64,000 nucleotides of DNA, from NCBI GenBank assembly GCA_045539925.1, contig JAZQGH010000083.1, forward strand, positions 14,168 to 78,167. The letters are read 5' to 3'. Origin of the DNA: SFWF01 sp045539925 (GTDB taxonomy: Bacteria; Bacillota; Clostridia; Oscillospirales; Acutalibacteraceae). Made by a program: the position numbers and the translations under genes. Positions 1 to 8,935 of this stretch are shown in pieces (position 1 is the first letter of the stretch; each line of letters starts with the position of its first letter). Below the pieces are notes generated by a model. The model made no database searches and was not told the DNA's origin. It saw only the letters and a list, made by a program, of their open reading frames with translations.

Positions 1-2343
1 TGCAAAGATGCCCGAAGCGGCAATGTTATTTAAGGACATTGCGTTCCACTTATCTCTGTCACTGTAAAGTGCATCAATTTTATCGTGAGCCGCACAGTAA
101 TCTGTAAAGTCGGCAGCAGCCATATAGAAGTCAAGTCCCGAGAGGGTGCGATGTACATTGTCGAAGGAAACTCCGTCAATGCCCTTTGCAATAAAGTCGA
201 AGCAGGCCTTAAGATCGGGATTGTTGGCAATGTAGGGAGCAGGACTGTAGCCGCGCTTTCTCAGTGCCATAACTTCGGGTGTATGCATACCGAAGATAAC
301 GATGTTGTCGTCGCCTACAGCCTCGTGAATTTCAACATTAGCTCCGTCTTCTGTACCGAGGGTAATAGCACCGTTCATCATAAACTTCATATTACCCGTA
401 CCGCTGGCTTCGGTAGAAGCAAGGGAGATCTGTTCACTTACCTCTGCAGCGGGAATCATAAGCTCAGCCATAGTAACCCTGTAATCCTCAAGGAAGAAGA
501 CCTTAAGCTTATCCTTGCAGGCAGGGTCGTTGTCGATAACCTTGGAAAGTGTGGAAATCATCTGGATAATCTGCTTTGCAAGTAAATATCCGGGGGCAGC
601 CTTTGCACCGAAGATGTAGGTTTTGGGAACAAAGGGTGCGTTGGGATTTTCTTTAATAAAGAGGTAATCCTTTATAATGTGCAAAGCGTTCAGATGCTGA
701 CGCTTATATTCGTGCAGACGCTTAACCTGCATATCAAAGATAGAATTGGGATTTAAAACAACCCCTGTCTGCTCCTTAACATATTTTGCAAAACGCTCTT
801 TGTTTGAAAGCTTGATTTTCTCAAGGCGGTCAAGAACTGCCTTGTCGGAAACGTATGCTTTAAGCTTAGAGAGTTCAGAAGCATCCATAATAAATCCGTC
901 ACCGATAAGCTCGGTAATAAGGGAAGAAAGCTCAGGGTTAGACTGGCAAAGCCATCTTCTGTGGGCAATACCGTTGGTAACATTGGTGAACTTTTCAGGG
1001 GTAACTCTGTAATAATCGCTGAAAAGGCTATCCTTTAAAATATCACTGTGAAGACGGGAAACTCCGTTTACGTGATGTCCTGCAATAACGCTGAGATTAG
1101 CCATCTTAACCACTCCGCCCGAGATAACAGCGGTGCGTTCAACTACAGCGGCATCCCCTGTGCGCTCATACATTTCGTAGCGGAAACGGTTGTCTATCTC
1201 TTTGACTATCTGATAAATTCTGGGGAGTCTGGTTCTGAAGAGGTCTTCATTCCAGCACTCTAACGCCTCCTGCATAACGGTGTGATTGGTGTATGCAACA
1301 GTCTTTGTAACGATACCCCAAGCCTTTTCCCATTCATAACCGCATTCGTCCAAAAGGAAACGCATAAGCTCAGGAATAGAAAGGGCAGGATGGGTGTCGT
1401 TTATGTGAATAGCAACCTTTTCACCAAGGTTTTCAAGGGTGTTGTACTGATTTAAGTGGCGGCGGAGAATATCCTGAATAGAAGCAGATACAAGGAAATA
1501 CTGCTGACGCAGACGGAGACTCTTACCCTCGAAGTGATTGTCTTCAGGATAAAGCACCTTGCTTATTGCCTCACTCTGTGCCTGCTGCTCCATAGCTCCT
1601 ACATAGTCTCCGCGGTTGAATGCCGACATATTGAATTCGGGTGCCTTTGCGCTCCACAGGCGAAGGGCATTTACCGTCTTACCGTCTTTACCTGCAACCA
1701 TAAGGTCATAGGGAATAGCCTTAACAACACTGTAATCGCGGTGCTCAATGTGATGGAACTTACCGTCCCAGCTTTCGTCTATCCAGCCGTCGAAATGAAC
1801 CTCACATTCGCCCGAAGGTCTGTGCTCAAGCCAGACCTCACCGCCGGGGAGCCAGTTGTCGGGAAGCTCGGTCTGCCAGCCTTCAACAAGCTTTTGGCGG
1901 AAGATACCAAAATCGTATTTAAGGCAGTAGCCCATTGCGGGGTATCCGCCTGAGGAGAGACCGTCTAAGAAGCAGGCGGCAAGGCGTCCGAGACCGCCGT
2001 TTCCGAGACCTGCATCAGGCTCAAGCTCATAAAGAGCATCAAGGTCTACATTAAAGCCCTTAAGTGCCTTCTGCATTTTATCGGTAAGGTCGAGATTATA
2101 GAGGTTGTTCTTCAATGAGCGTCCCATAAGAAATTCCATACTCATATAGTAAACGGTTTTTGCCTGTTCATCAGCAACCTTTTTCTTAAATGCGGTTCTG
2201 CGGTCGCGCATAATATCGATAAGCACGAGAACAGAAGCCTTATAGAAAAGCTCATCAGATGCGGTGTCGGGGGCAACACCGAAATTGTGGTAAAGCTTTT
2301 TTTCGATCTGCTCCTTTAAATATTTTGAGGTGTATTCTTTCAT
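1..2343 (-). CDS. glgP: Glycogen/starch/maltodextrin phosphorylase (C-terminus off the window)
   Basis: Cytoplasmic GT35 phosphorylase that releases glucose-1-phosphate from alpha-1,4-glucans. The minus strand reads open for 781 codons from ATG 2343 to the window edge, so about the last 20 residues are probably missing (family members are near 800 residues). Visible family blocks include SMEFLMGRSL near residue 70, GLGNGGLGRLAACF near 115, HINDTHPAL near 325, and EASGTGNMKF, in which Lys653 is the expected pyridoxal-phosphate lysine. An RBS (AAAGGAGA) lies 8 bases upstream. It is transcribed alone, away from the neighbouring membrane peptide gene. The family is certain; its preference for glycogen or maltodextrin cannot be read from the sequence. 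Confidence 0.97.
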   Translation of the reverse strand, partial: MKEYTSKYLKEQIEKKLYHNFGVAPDTASDELFYKASVLVLIDIMRDRRTAFKKKVADEQAKTVYYMSMEFLMGRSLKNNLYNLDLTDKMQKALKGFNVDLDALYELEPDAGLGNGGLGRLAACFLDGLSSGGYPAMGYCLKYDFGIFRQKLVEGWQTELPDNWLPGGEVWLEHRPSGECEVHFDGWIDESWDGKFHHIEHRDYSVVKAIPYDLMVAGKDGKTVNALRLWSAKAPEFNMSAFNRGDYVGAMEQQAQSEAISKVLYPEDNHFEGKSLRLRQQYFLVSASIQDILRRHLNQYNTLENLGEKVAIHINDTHPALSIPELMRFLLDECGYEWEKAWGIVTKTVAYTNHTVMQEALECWNEDLFRTRLPRIYQIVKEIDNRFRYEMYERTGDAAVVERTAVISGGVVKMANLSVIAGHHVNGVSRLHSDILKDSLFSDYYRVTPEKFTNVTNGIAHRRWLCQSNPELSSLITELIGDGFIMDASELSKLKAYVSDKAVLDRLEKIKLSNKERFAKYVKEQTGVVLNPNSIFDMQVKRLHEYKRQHLNALHIIKDYLFIKENPNAPFVPKTYIFGAKAAPGYLLAKQIIQMISTLSKVIDNDPACKDKLKVFFLEDYRVTMAELMIPAAEVSEQISLASTEASGTGNMKFMMNGAITLGTEDGANVEIHEAVGDDNIVIFGMHTPEVMALRKRGYSPAPYIANNPDLKACFDFIAKGIDGVSFDNVHRTLSGLDFYMAAADFTDYCAAHDKIDALYSDRDKWNAMSLNNIAASGIFA

Positions 2344-2399
2344 ATATAAATCTCCTTTTTAAGAGCTTTGGATAACATTAGTATATTACCTTATTATAT

Positions 2400-2428
2400 A
2401 TAATACTCCAAAAGTCCAAAAAATGCAA
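2400..2428 (-). promoter_or_regulatory. Sigma-A promoter of glgP
   Basis: On the minus strand TTGCAT (2428-2423) and TATTAT (2405-2400) are separated by exactly 17 bases, about 57 bases before the glgP start codon. No other gene lies downstream on this strand. Confidence 0.65.
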
Positions 2429-2531
2429 TATCCTAATAATACAAATTTACGCGAAAAATTGTATGTTTTGCACAAAAACTGAAGAAAAGGGGAGCGGTAA
2501 TTCGCTAAAATAGGTAAAAATATACAAAATA

Positions 2532-2560
2532 AAAGCCCCGCTATGTACTAACGGGGCTTT
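2532..2560 (-). terminator. Intrinsic terminator of the 55-residue membrane peptide gene
   Basis: Perfect 9-bp stem AAAGCCCCG/CGGGGCTTT with an 11-base loop. On the minus strand it is followed by a T-rich stretch, 12 bases after the stop codon of the gene at 2572-2739. Confidence 0.8.
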
Positions 2561-2571
2561 GAAGATTTTAA

Positions 2572-2739
2572 TTAACCTTCTATTACGGTTTCTTCGGGAT
2601 CATCGGTTTCACACTCGATATATCCGTCGGGACATTCCTTGCGGTTTAAATAACGGTCTACTAAAACGGCAACGCCTACAGCCATAGTAACTACGGCAAC
2701 AAGACCTGCAAATATCCAGAGAACATGCTTAGCTTTCAT
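2572..2739 (-). CDS. Small single-pass membrane peptide, 55 residues, function unknown
   Basis: ATG 2739 is preceded by a good RBS (AAAGGTGG, 7 bases upstream). The gene has its own consensus promoter and terminator, so it is very likely real despite its size. The product starts MKAKHVLW, has one hydrophobic segment (about residues 6-27), then a short charged tail with a Cys pair (RKECPDGYIECE) and an acidic end (DDPEETVIEG). Topology is probably N-in with the acidic tail outside. It resembles the small stand-alone membrane peptides common in Clostridia, but I recognise no named family. Confidence 0.75.
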   Translation of the reverse strand: MKAKHVLWIFAGLVAVVTMAVGVAVLVDRYLNRKECPDGYIECETDDPEETVIEG

Positions 2740-2774
2740 AATATAACCACCTTTTAACAGATTGTTTTTTTATT

Positions 2775-2803
2775 ATTATACAATTAAACCCCTGTTATGT
2801 CAA
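2775..2803 (-). promoter_or_regulatory. Perfect-consensus promoter for the membrane peptide
   Basis: Minus strand TTGACA (2803-2798), 17-base spacer, TATAAT (2780-2775). It sits 36 bases upstream of the ATG at 2739. Both hexamers match the sigma-A consensus exactly. Confidence 0.85.
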
Positions 2804-2843
2804 TATTTTAGAATATTGCTATTTTGTAAATTTTTTAAAATAG

Positions 2844-2872
2844 TAGAATTATCGGCAGTTTTATGGTATAAT
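2844..2872 (+). promoter_or_regulatory. Extended -10 promoter for the yfmF operon
   Basis: TATAAT at 2867-2872 is preceded by TGG (TGn extended -10). The -35 (TAGAAT, 2844-2849) is weak. It lies 30 bases before the TTG start at 2903 and points away from the membrane peptide promoter. Confidence 0.6.
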
Positions 2873-2902
2873 GTTTTCCAGTAAAGTTTTGGAGGTTGCA
2901 AC

Positions 2903-4177
2903 TTGGCAATTAAAACATTTGACCTTGCAGAGGGTGTGCAAGGATTTTATATCGAAAATAAGCGATTTAATACCACACTCCTGACCTATAATTTTTATCT
3001 ACCCTTAAGTGCCGAGGATATGGCGGTAAACTCATTTCTGCCATACCTTCTTACAAGCTGCTGCAGTCAGTACCGCGATTATATAGAGCTTAATATCGGT
3101 CTTTTAGAGCTGTACGGTGCAGACCTTTCCTGCTCTGCAACAAAATGCGGAGACTGTTTTCACATAAAAATAGGCATCAGCGTAATAAATGACGAGCTTT
3201 CCTTTGACGGCACAAGTCCTGTTTCTGCCGCGGCAGAGCTTCTGTGCGGAATGATTTTTGCCCCCGCTCTGACCGATGGAAAATTCTCTCTTTCAGACAT
3301 CGAGCGGGAAAAGAATAAAACGATAGAGCGTATTGAGGGCGAAATCAATAATAAACGCGCCTTCACCCGCACTAGACTTATGGCTGAAATGTTCGGAAAC
3401 GACCCCTACGGTAAATTCAGCTACGGTACGGTCGAAGAGGTAAAGGCAATCGATTCCGATAAGCTTTATTCCGCGTGGAGGAATATGCTTGAAACCGCCT
3501 TTGTCAGAATAAATGTTGTGGGAAAGGAATATCCCGAAGCGGTATTTTCTTCTGCTAAAAAGCTCTTTGGAGAGGTTTGCCGCCACGATATAACCGACAC
3601 CACACGCTTTATTCCTCTTGCTGAGGCAACTAAAGTGAATGATGTTACCGAGCACTTTGATGTTACTCAGGGTAAGCTTGCAATGGGCTTCACCTCCGAG
3701 CTTCACGGCTCCTTGGAGGAGTCGGCGGCACTTACCCTGTGTGCCGATATTTTCGGCGGAGGGCCCTATTCAAAGCTTTTCGAAAATGTCCGCGAAAAGC
3801 AGTCCCTTTGTTATTATTGCTCTGCGGCTGCAAGACGCAGCAAGGGCTTTTTGTTAGTCGATTCGGGAATAGAGGAGAAAAATGCCGACAAGGTGGTAGC
3901 CTCTGTGCTCAGTGAGCTTGAGGACATCAAAAACGGCAACTTTGAGGATAGCGTTATCCAAGCATCCAAAAAAGCAATAGTCGATTCGCTTTTAGGCTAT
4001 TACGATAATTCTGCCGCCATAGACACTTGGTACAGCCGCGAGGTAAACGAGCTTCATTCTCCCGAAGAGGCGGTTAGTATAATAAAAGCAATAACCAAAG
4101 AAGATATTATAAATGCGGCAAAGGGCGTAAAACTCCATACCGTCTACCGTCTTCTTCCAAAAGGGGGTAAAAACTAA
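2903..4177 (+). CDS. yfmF: M16 peptidase-like protein, YfmF type (no zinc motif)
   Basis: 424-residue pitrilysin-fold protein, first gene of a four-gene operon. The start is TTG at 2903, set by GGAGG at 2891-2895. The HxxEH zinc motif expected in active M16 enzymes is absent from the N-terminal half. The C-terminal half keeps the typical R/Y region (EKQSLCYY near residue 305). Pairs of one motif-less and one motif-bearing M16 protein are common in Firmicutes. By current naming these are YfmF/YfmH, 'EF-P 5-aminopentanol modification-associated'. Its stop overlaps the partner's start (TAATG). It is probably the non-catalytic half of a heterodimer; the link to EF-P is by family name only. Confidence 0.85.
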   Translation: MAIKTFDLAEGVQGFYIENKRFNTTLLTYNFYLPLSAEDMAVNSFLPYLLTSCCSQYRDYIELNIGLLELYGADLSCSATKCGDCFHIKIGISVINDELSFDGTSPVSAAAELLCGMIFAPALTDGKFSLSDIEREKNKTIERIEGEINNKRAFTRTRLMAEMFGNDPYGKFSYGTVEEVKAIDSDKLYSAWRNMLETAFVRINVVGKEYPEAVFSSAKKLFGEVCRHDITDTTRFIPLAEATKVNDVTEHFDVTQGKLAMGFTSELHGSLEESAALTLCADIFGGGPYSKLFENVREKQSLCYYCSAAARRSKGFLLVDSGIEEKNADKVVASVLSELEDIKNGNFEDSVIQASKKAIVDSLLGYYDNSAAIDTWYSREVNELHSPEEAVSIIKAITKEDIINAAKGVKLHTVYRLLPKGGKN

Positions 4178-5451
4178 TGAAAAAAACGGTTTTAAAAAAT
4201 CCTCTTTTAGGTGAATATACCTTAGCAGTCCTCGATAACGGTCTTTCGGTCTATATAATGGAAAAAATAGGCTTTAATTCCTGCTTTGCCACCTTTGGAA
4301 CAAGATACGGCTCGGTACACACCCGTTTTTCCCGAAACGGCGGTGAAGAGATAGAGGTTCCCGCAGGAATAGCCCACTTTTTAGAGCATAAGCTGTTTGA
4401 AAGCGAGGACGGAGATGCCTTTTCTCGTTTTGCTAGGACTGGTGCCTACTGCAATGCCTATACCTCCTTCGATAAAACCTGTTACATCTTCTCCTGCACA
4501 GGCAGCTTCAGTGAAAATCTTGATATTCTGCTGGATTTTGTTCAGTCTCCCTACTTTACCGCCGAAACGGTAAAAAAGGAGCAGGGAATAATCGGTCAGG
4601 AAATAAAGATGTATGAGGACAACCCAGGTTGGAGAGTTTTCTTTAATATGCTTGGCGCAATGTACGAAAACCATCCTGTGAAAATCGATATTGCAGGTAC
4701 GGTAGATTCTATCGCGCAAATCGACGATAAGCTCCTTTACGAGTGTTATAATACCTTTTACAATCCCTCGAATATGTTCATCTGTATCGCAGGTAATATA
4801 AAAACAGATGAGGTGCTGGAAAAAATAGAAAAGGGTATGAAGTCTACAGAGCGCGTTACGGTTAAAATAGCCGATTTTTGCGAGACACCAAGGGTATCGT
4901 CCCACTATGTTGAGCAGGCTTTAGAGGTATCAAAGCCCCTTTTCTGCCTCGGCTTTAAGGATGCTGTTAAAAACGGTAATCCCACTGTAAAGGAAAGAAT
5001 AATTGCAGGTATCACGCTGGAGCTTTTATGCGGCGACTGTTCGGAGCTTTACAGAAGCCTTGTTGATAAAAAGCTTATCGGCGAAGAGTTCTCATCAGAG
5101 CATTTTCAGGGACAGGGCTATTCAGCATTTGTCATTGAGGGCGAGACCGACCAACCCGAAACCGTTGCCGACGAGATAAAGAAGGAGATTAAACGGCTTA
5201 TAGAGTGCGGAATCGATGAAAAGCTTCTCTCGGCGGTTAAAAAAGCGGCATTCGGAGATGCGGTAAAGCGTTTTGACAATACCGACCATATCGTTACCGA
5301 TATGATAGATTGTGCCGTTTCGGGCGGAGAGCTTTTCGACACGGTGGATATACTTAAAACTATAACACATGAGGATATAATAGAGTGTCTTAAGAAAATG
5401 AAGGAAGAATCCTCTGTGCTGTCGGTAATAGTTCCTAAGAACAAAAAATAA
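4177..5451 (+). CDS. yfmH: M16 metallopeptidase, YfmH type (HxxEH present)
   Basis: 424 residues, translationally coupled to the preceding gene by a one-base overlap. The zinc-binding HFLEH sits at residues 67-71, and Glu142 in GQEIKMYED is the likely third ligand about 71 residues later, as in the inverted zinc motif of M16 peptidases. The C-terminal half is the inactive M16 repeat. It is the likely catalytic partner of the upstream gene, and both are cytoplasmic (no signal peptide). The substrate is not evident. Co-transcription with lgt and folD appears to be positional rather than functional. Confidence 0.88.
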   Translation: MKKTVLKNPLLGEYTLAVLDNGLSVYIMEKIGFNSCFATFGTRYGSVHTRFSRNGGEEIEVPAGIAHFLEHKLFESEDGDAFSRFARTGAYCNAYTSFDKTCYIFSCTGSFSENLDILLDFVQSPYFTAETVKKEQGIIGQEIKMYEDNPGWRVFFNMLGAMYENHPVKIDIAGTVDSIAQIDDKLLYECYNTFYNPSNMFICIAGNIKTDEVLEKIEKGMKSTERVTVKIADFCETPRVSSHYVEQALEVSKPLFCLGFKDAVKNGNPTVKERIIAGITLELLCGDCSELYRSLVDKKLIGEEFSSEHFQGQGYSAFVIEGETDQPETVADEIKKEIKRLIECGIDEKLLSAVKKAAFGDAVKRFDNTDHIVTDMIDCAVSGGELFDTVDILKTITHEDIIECLKKMKEESSVLSVIVPKNKK

Positions 5452-5462
5452 GGAGAACGTAT

Positions 5463-6434
5463 ATGTATAATGTAACGATTTTCGGATTGGAAATGGTGGT
5501 AGACCCCATTGCCTTCAAGCTGCCTATAGGAGCAAACGGCTGGACTATTTATTGGTACGGCATCATCATTGCCTTAGGCTTTATCCTTGCCGTTATCTAC
5601 GGATATTGGCGCGCACCCAAAATGGGAATTAACGTAGACCGTATGCTCGATGTTGTACTTGTTGCAACTCCCTGTGCAATTCTCGGTGCCCGTACATATT
5701 ATGTGCTGTTCGACCCCAATGGCGGTGTGGAAAGCGTGTCAGAGTTTTTCGGCTTCGGCGGCTCGGGAATTTCGGGACTTGCTATCTACGGCGGAGTAAT
5801 AGGAGCTGTAGTAGCAGGTGTTATAATGGCAAAGATACGCAAGGTAAATATTCTCGACCTTCTCGATCTTGCTTCGGTTTCTTTCCTTATAGGACAGGGT
5901 GTAGGCAGATGGGGAAACTTTTTCAATCAGGAGGCCTTTGGCGGACCTACAGGCAGCAGCTTCTGGGGAATGACCAGTGAAAATGTTGTAAAGGAATTCC
6001 GTCTTGAGGGCTTTGACCCAACAGCCCTTGCCCATCCCTGCTTTCTTTACGAATCTATATGGTGTATCGGCGGTGCAGTGCTTCTGCACTTCATCAGTCA
6101 GAAACGCCGTTTCTCGGGAGAGACCGCGCTTATGTACTGTGTGTGGTACGGCTTTGGCAGAACTATAATCGAAACTATGCGTACCGACAGCCTTATGATT
6201 GGAAACGCAAAGGTTTCCTTCCTGCTGTCATTACTACTCTGCCTCGGCGCACTTATAACCCTCTTTGTTATTTACAAGAAAAAACGCATCGCTGTTACAG
6301 ATACTACCTATGAGTCTATGTTTAAGGACGAGTTGGCACTGGAGAACATCAGCGAAGAGGATGAGGAATCTGCAGAGGAAACACCCTCAGAAGCTTCTGA
6401 GGAAGAAACTGCCGAAAATGAGGAGGAAGAGTAA
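5463..6434 (+). CDS. lgt: Prolipoprotein diacylglyceryl transferase
   Basis: Membrane enzyme that transfers diacylglycerol from phosphatidylglycerol to the lipobox cysteine of preprolipoproteins. 323 residues with about seven membrane segments and the Lgt signature GRWGNFFNQEAFGG near residues 147-160. It has an unusually acidic C-terminal tail of about 45 residues (many Glu, ending ETAENEEEE) after the last membrane segment; most Lgt proteins stop near 270-290. RBS AAGGAGAA precedes ATG 5463. The stop overlaps the folD start (TAATG). Its processing partner lspA is encoded separately at 50566. Confidence 0.96.
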   Translation: MYNVTIFGLEMVVDPIAFKLPIGANGWTIYWYGIIIALGFILAVIYGYWRAPKMGINVDRMLDVVLVATPCAILGARTYYVLFDPNGGVESVSEFFGFGGSGISGLAIYGGVIGAVVAGVIMAKIRKVNILDLLDLASVSFLIGQGVGRWGNFFNQEAFGGPTGSSFWGMTSENVVKEFRLEGFDPTALAHPCFLYESIWCIGGAVLLHFISQKRRFSGETALMYCVWYGFGRTIIETMRTDSLMIGNAKVSFLLSLLLCLGALITLFVIYKKKRIAVTDTTYESMFKDELALENISEEDEESAEETPSEASEEETAENEEEE

Positions 6435-7285
6435 TGGCTAAGCTTATTGACGGAAAGGTAATTTCCGCAGCAGTAAAGGACGAGGTGGCAAAAGAGGTAG
6501 CTGAGCTAAAGTCCAAGGGAATAACCCCTGGTCTTGCCGTTATCATAGTAGGCGAAGACCCCGCCTCCAAGGTTTATGTTGCCAACAAGGAAAAAGCCTG
6601 CGAACAGCTTGGTATGGCATCCTTTAAATATGCCCTGCCTGAAAATACTACCGAGGCAGAGCTTTTAGAACTTGTAAACAAACTTAATAAAGACCCTAAG
6701 GTGCACGGAATACTCTGTCAGCTGCCCTTACCCCATCACCTTAATGAGGAGCTTATTATAAACACCATAATTCCCGAAAAGGATGTAGACGCCTTCCACC
6801 CTCAGAACGTGGGCAAAATAATGATAGGTAATTACGATTTTCTTCCCTGCACTCCTGCAGGGGTTATGGAAATGCTGAAATACGAAAATATTGATATAAC
6901 GGGTAAAGAATGTGTGGTTATCGGCAGATCAAACATAGTAGGAAAGCCGATGTCGATGCTTCTTCTCCATAAAAACGGAACGGTGACCGTCTGCCACTCT
7001 AAAACGGCAAACCTTAAAGAGGTCTGCCGCCGCGCAGATATTCTTGTTGCCGCTGTCGGCAGAGCAAACTTTGTAACAGCCGATATGGTAAAAGAGGGTG
7101 CGGTAGTTATCGATGTAGGCATAAACCGTCTGGAAAACGGAAAGCTCTGCGGTGACGTTAACTTTGCCGAGGTAGAGCCTAAAGCCTCTTATATCACCCC
7201 CGTCCCCGGCGGAGTAGGTCCTATGACCATTGCAACCCTTATGAAAAACACCCTTACCGCCTCAAAAAAACAGAACAATATATAA
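6434..7285 (+). CDS. folD: Bifunctional methylenetetrahydrofolate dehydrogenase/cyclohydrolase
   Basis: 283-residue cytosolic FolD that interconverts 5,10-methylene-, methenyl- and 10-formyl-tetrahydrofolate using NADP. Visible signatures include the catalytic lysine region YVANKEKACEQLG (about 48-60), QLPLPHHLNE (about 96-105), the nucleotide-binding IGRSNIVGKPMS (about 164-175) and the C-terminal PVPGGVGPMTIA (about 256-267). It is last in the yfmF-yfmH-lgt-folD operon and is followed by a strong terminator. Confidence 0.97.
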   Translation: MAKLIDGKVISAAVKDEVAKEVAELKSKGITPGLAVIIVGEDPASKVYVANKEKACEQLGMASFKYALPENTTEAELLELVNKLNKDPKVHGILCQLPLPHHLNEELIINTIIPEKDVDAFHPQNVGKIMIGNYDFLPCTPAGVMEMLKYENIDITGKECVVIGRSNIVGKPMSMLLLHKNGTVTVCHSKTANLKEVCRRADILVAAVGRANFVTADMVKEGAVVIDVGINRLENGKLCGDVNFAEVEPKASYITPVPGGVGPMTIATLMKNTLTASKKQNNI

Positions 7286-7312
7286 AAGGAAGGTTTAAAG
7301 CCTTCCTTTTTT
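7284..7312 (+). terminator. Intrinsic terminator after folD
   Basis: AAAAGGAAGG/CCTTCCTTTT stem (7284-7293 and 7301-7310) with a 7-base loop and a T run. It begins at the folD stop codon. Confidence 0.88.
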
Positions 7313-7399
7313 GCTTGAAAAAATATAAAAAACAAAATATAATATAATTTGTTAACGATTAGTTTACATATCTGTTCAATAAAAGCCATAACCTAAGAG

Positions 7400-7405
7400 T
7401 ATAAT
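7400..7405 (+). promoter_or_regulatory. Possible -10 element for the HtrA gene
   Basis: TATAAT 34 bases before the GTG start at 7439. No convincing -35 hexamer is seen at 17 bases, so the promoter may need an activator or an alternative sigma factor. Confidence 0.4.
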
Positions 7406-7438
7406 TAAAGAAAAAAACTCTGACAGGAGGAATTTTTT

Positions 7439-8887
7439 GTGGACGAAAACAAAATAAACGATAATATGACCTCTCCCGAGGACGACACTCAAAAAAAGGA
7501 GAATACGGGATATACCGTAACCCCTGATGGCGGCTTATTTTGTGATGCACCCGATGACAACAATGAAAGAGATGCATCTCTTTCAGAAAAAAACAGCGCA
7601 CTGACAGAGGAAAAAAGCAGCTTTGTTTTGTCCGACTCGGACAAAAAGGAAGAGGATACCGTTTGCCGTGCTCCTTCTGTCACACCCTATGACAGCTATA
7701 AAAGCTACAGCAGCTGCGAACCAAAGCCAAAAAAACAAAGCAAGGGTGTTTCGGTTGCGGTGGTAATACTTGCTATAGTTCTTTCGGCAATTATTGGTGC
7801 TACGGGCGGAATTTTCGGAATGCTTGCAATACAGCAGGTGACAGATAATACAGGCAGCGGCTTTACTGAAAATTCTCAGGCAACAGGTGACGGAAACAGC
7901 GTAAACATCAATGTGGAAGAGGTCACGGCAACTGTAGGTGAGGCAGTCGCAGCTAAGGTCACACCCAGTGTTGTTGGTATCCGCACTACCATATCGGTCA
8001 CCAGCTTCTTCGGCGGTACTCAGGAGGCAACAGGCGAAGGCTCGGGCGTTATCTATACCTCCGACGGATATATCATCACAAACTATCACGTTATCGGTGA
8101 CGCAATAGAATACGGACAGCAGGACTCTGCAATTCAGGTGTTTTTAAGCACCGATACCGAAAAGGGCTATGACGCTACAGTTGTAGGTTATAACATCTCC
8201 AACGACTTAGCCGTAGTAAAGATAAACGGCAAAAATCTTCCCGCTATCGAATGGGCAGATTCTTCAGAGCTTAAGGTGGGTCAGCAGGTAATGGCAGTGG
8301 GCAACCCGGGAGGTCTTGAGTTTATGGGCTCTGCAACCTGGGGTATCGTCAGCGGACTTAACCGCATCGTGTCAGGCTCTTCGGATGGTTCTGAAACACA
8401 ACTCATTCAGACCGATGCCGCAATAAATCCGGGCAACTCGGGCGGGGCGCTTGTAAACATTAAGGGTCGGCTTGTGGGAATAAATTCAAGTAAGCTTGTA
8501 AGTGAAAGTGTTGAGGGTATGGGCTTTGCAATCCCCTCAAATACAGTTAAGGATATTTGTGATAAGATAATTGCCAAGGAATACGACCCTGATCCCTATC
8601 TCGGTATTACTATAAGCGAACGCTATGACCCCGATACCTTAAAGCGTTACGGTTATCCTGCAGGTGCGGTTATATACAGGGTAGATAATGGTGGACCTGC
8701 AGATGAGGCAGGGCTTCGTCAGGGCGATATAATCACTAAGTTTAACGGTAAGGACATTACCCACTATAACAAGTTATCACAGTATCTGTCAGAGTGTAAA
8801 ATTGGTACTGAGGTGGAGATATCCATTTACCGAAACGGTAGAACCTTAAACGGAAAGATAAAGATAGGCTCCAACAATTCACAATAA
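7439..8887 (+). CDS. HtrA/DegP-like membrane-anchored serine protease (S1C) with PDZ domain
   Basis: 482 residues, GTG start set by AGGAGG 7 bases upstream. An acidic cytoplasmic region (1-100) is followed by one membrane anchor (about 103-128) and an extracellular trypsin-like domain with the triad His217 (TNYHV), Asp256 (SNDLAVV) and Ser334 (NPGNSGGA). A single PDZ domain follows (about 385-475, with YLGI and GPADEAGL). This is the usual Gram-positive envelope stress protease that degrades misfolded exported proteins. It is monocistronic and convergent with the ZIP transporter, sharing a bidirectional terminator. No CssRS-type regulator is nearby. Confidence 0.95.
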   Translation: MDENKINDNMTSPEDDTQKKENTGYTVTPDGGLFCDAPDDNNERDASLSEKNSALTEEKSSFVLSDSDKKEEDTVCRAPSVTPYDSYKSYSSCEPKPKKQSKGVSVAVVILAIVLSAIIGATGGIFGMLAIQQVTDNTGSGFTENSQATGDGNSVNINVEEVTATVGEAVAAKVTPSVVGIRTTISVTSFFGGTQEATGEGSGVIYTSDGYIITNYHVIGDAIEYGQQDSAIQVFLSTDTEKGYDATVVGYNISNDLAVVKINGKNLPAIEWADSSELKVGQQVMAVGNPGGLEFMGSATWGIVSGLNRIVSGSSDGSETQLIQTDAAINPGNSGGALVNIKGRLVGINSSKLVSESVEGMGFAIPSNTVKDICDKIIAKEYDPDPYLGITISERYDPDTLKRYGYPAGAVIYRVDNGGPADEAGLRQGDIITKFNGKDITHYNKLSQYLSECKIGTEVEISIYRNGRTLNGKIKIGSNNSQ

Positions 8888-8891
8888 ATTT

Positions 8892-8934
8892 AAAAAGCAC
8901 TGTCTCACTCAAATTAGTAAGACAGTGCTTTTTT
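8892..8934. terminator. Bidirectional terminator between htrA and the ZIP transporter
   Basis: GCACTGTCT/AGACAGTGC stem (8897-8905 and 8920-8928), flanked by A5 on the left and T6 on the right, so it can work on both strands for the two convergent genes. Confidence 0.88.
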
Positions 8935-8935
8935 A

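Noticed and set aside
85..585. 166-codon plus-strand frame at the left edge
   Set aside because: It is antisense to the glycogen phosphorylase gene, whose reading frame shows the PLP motif.
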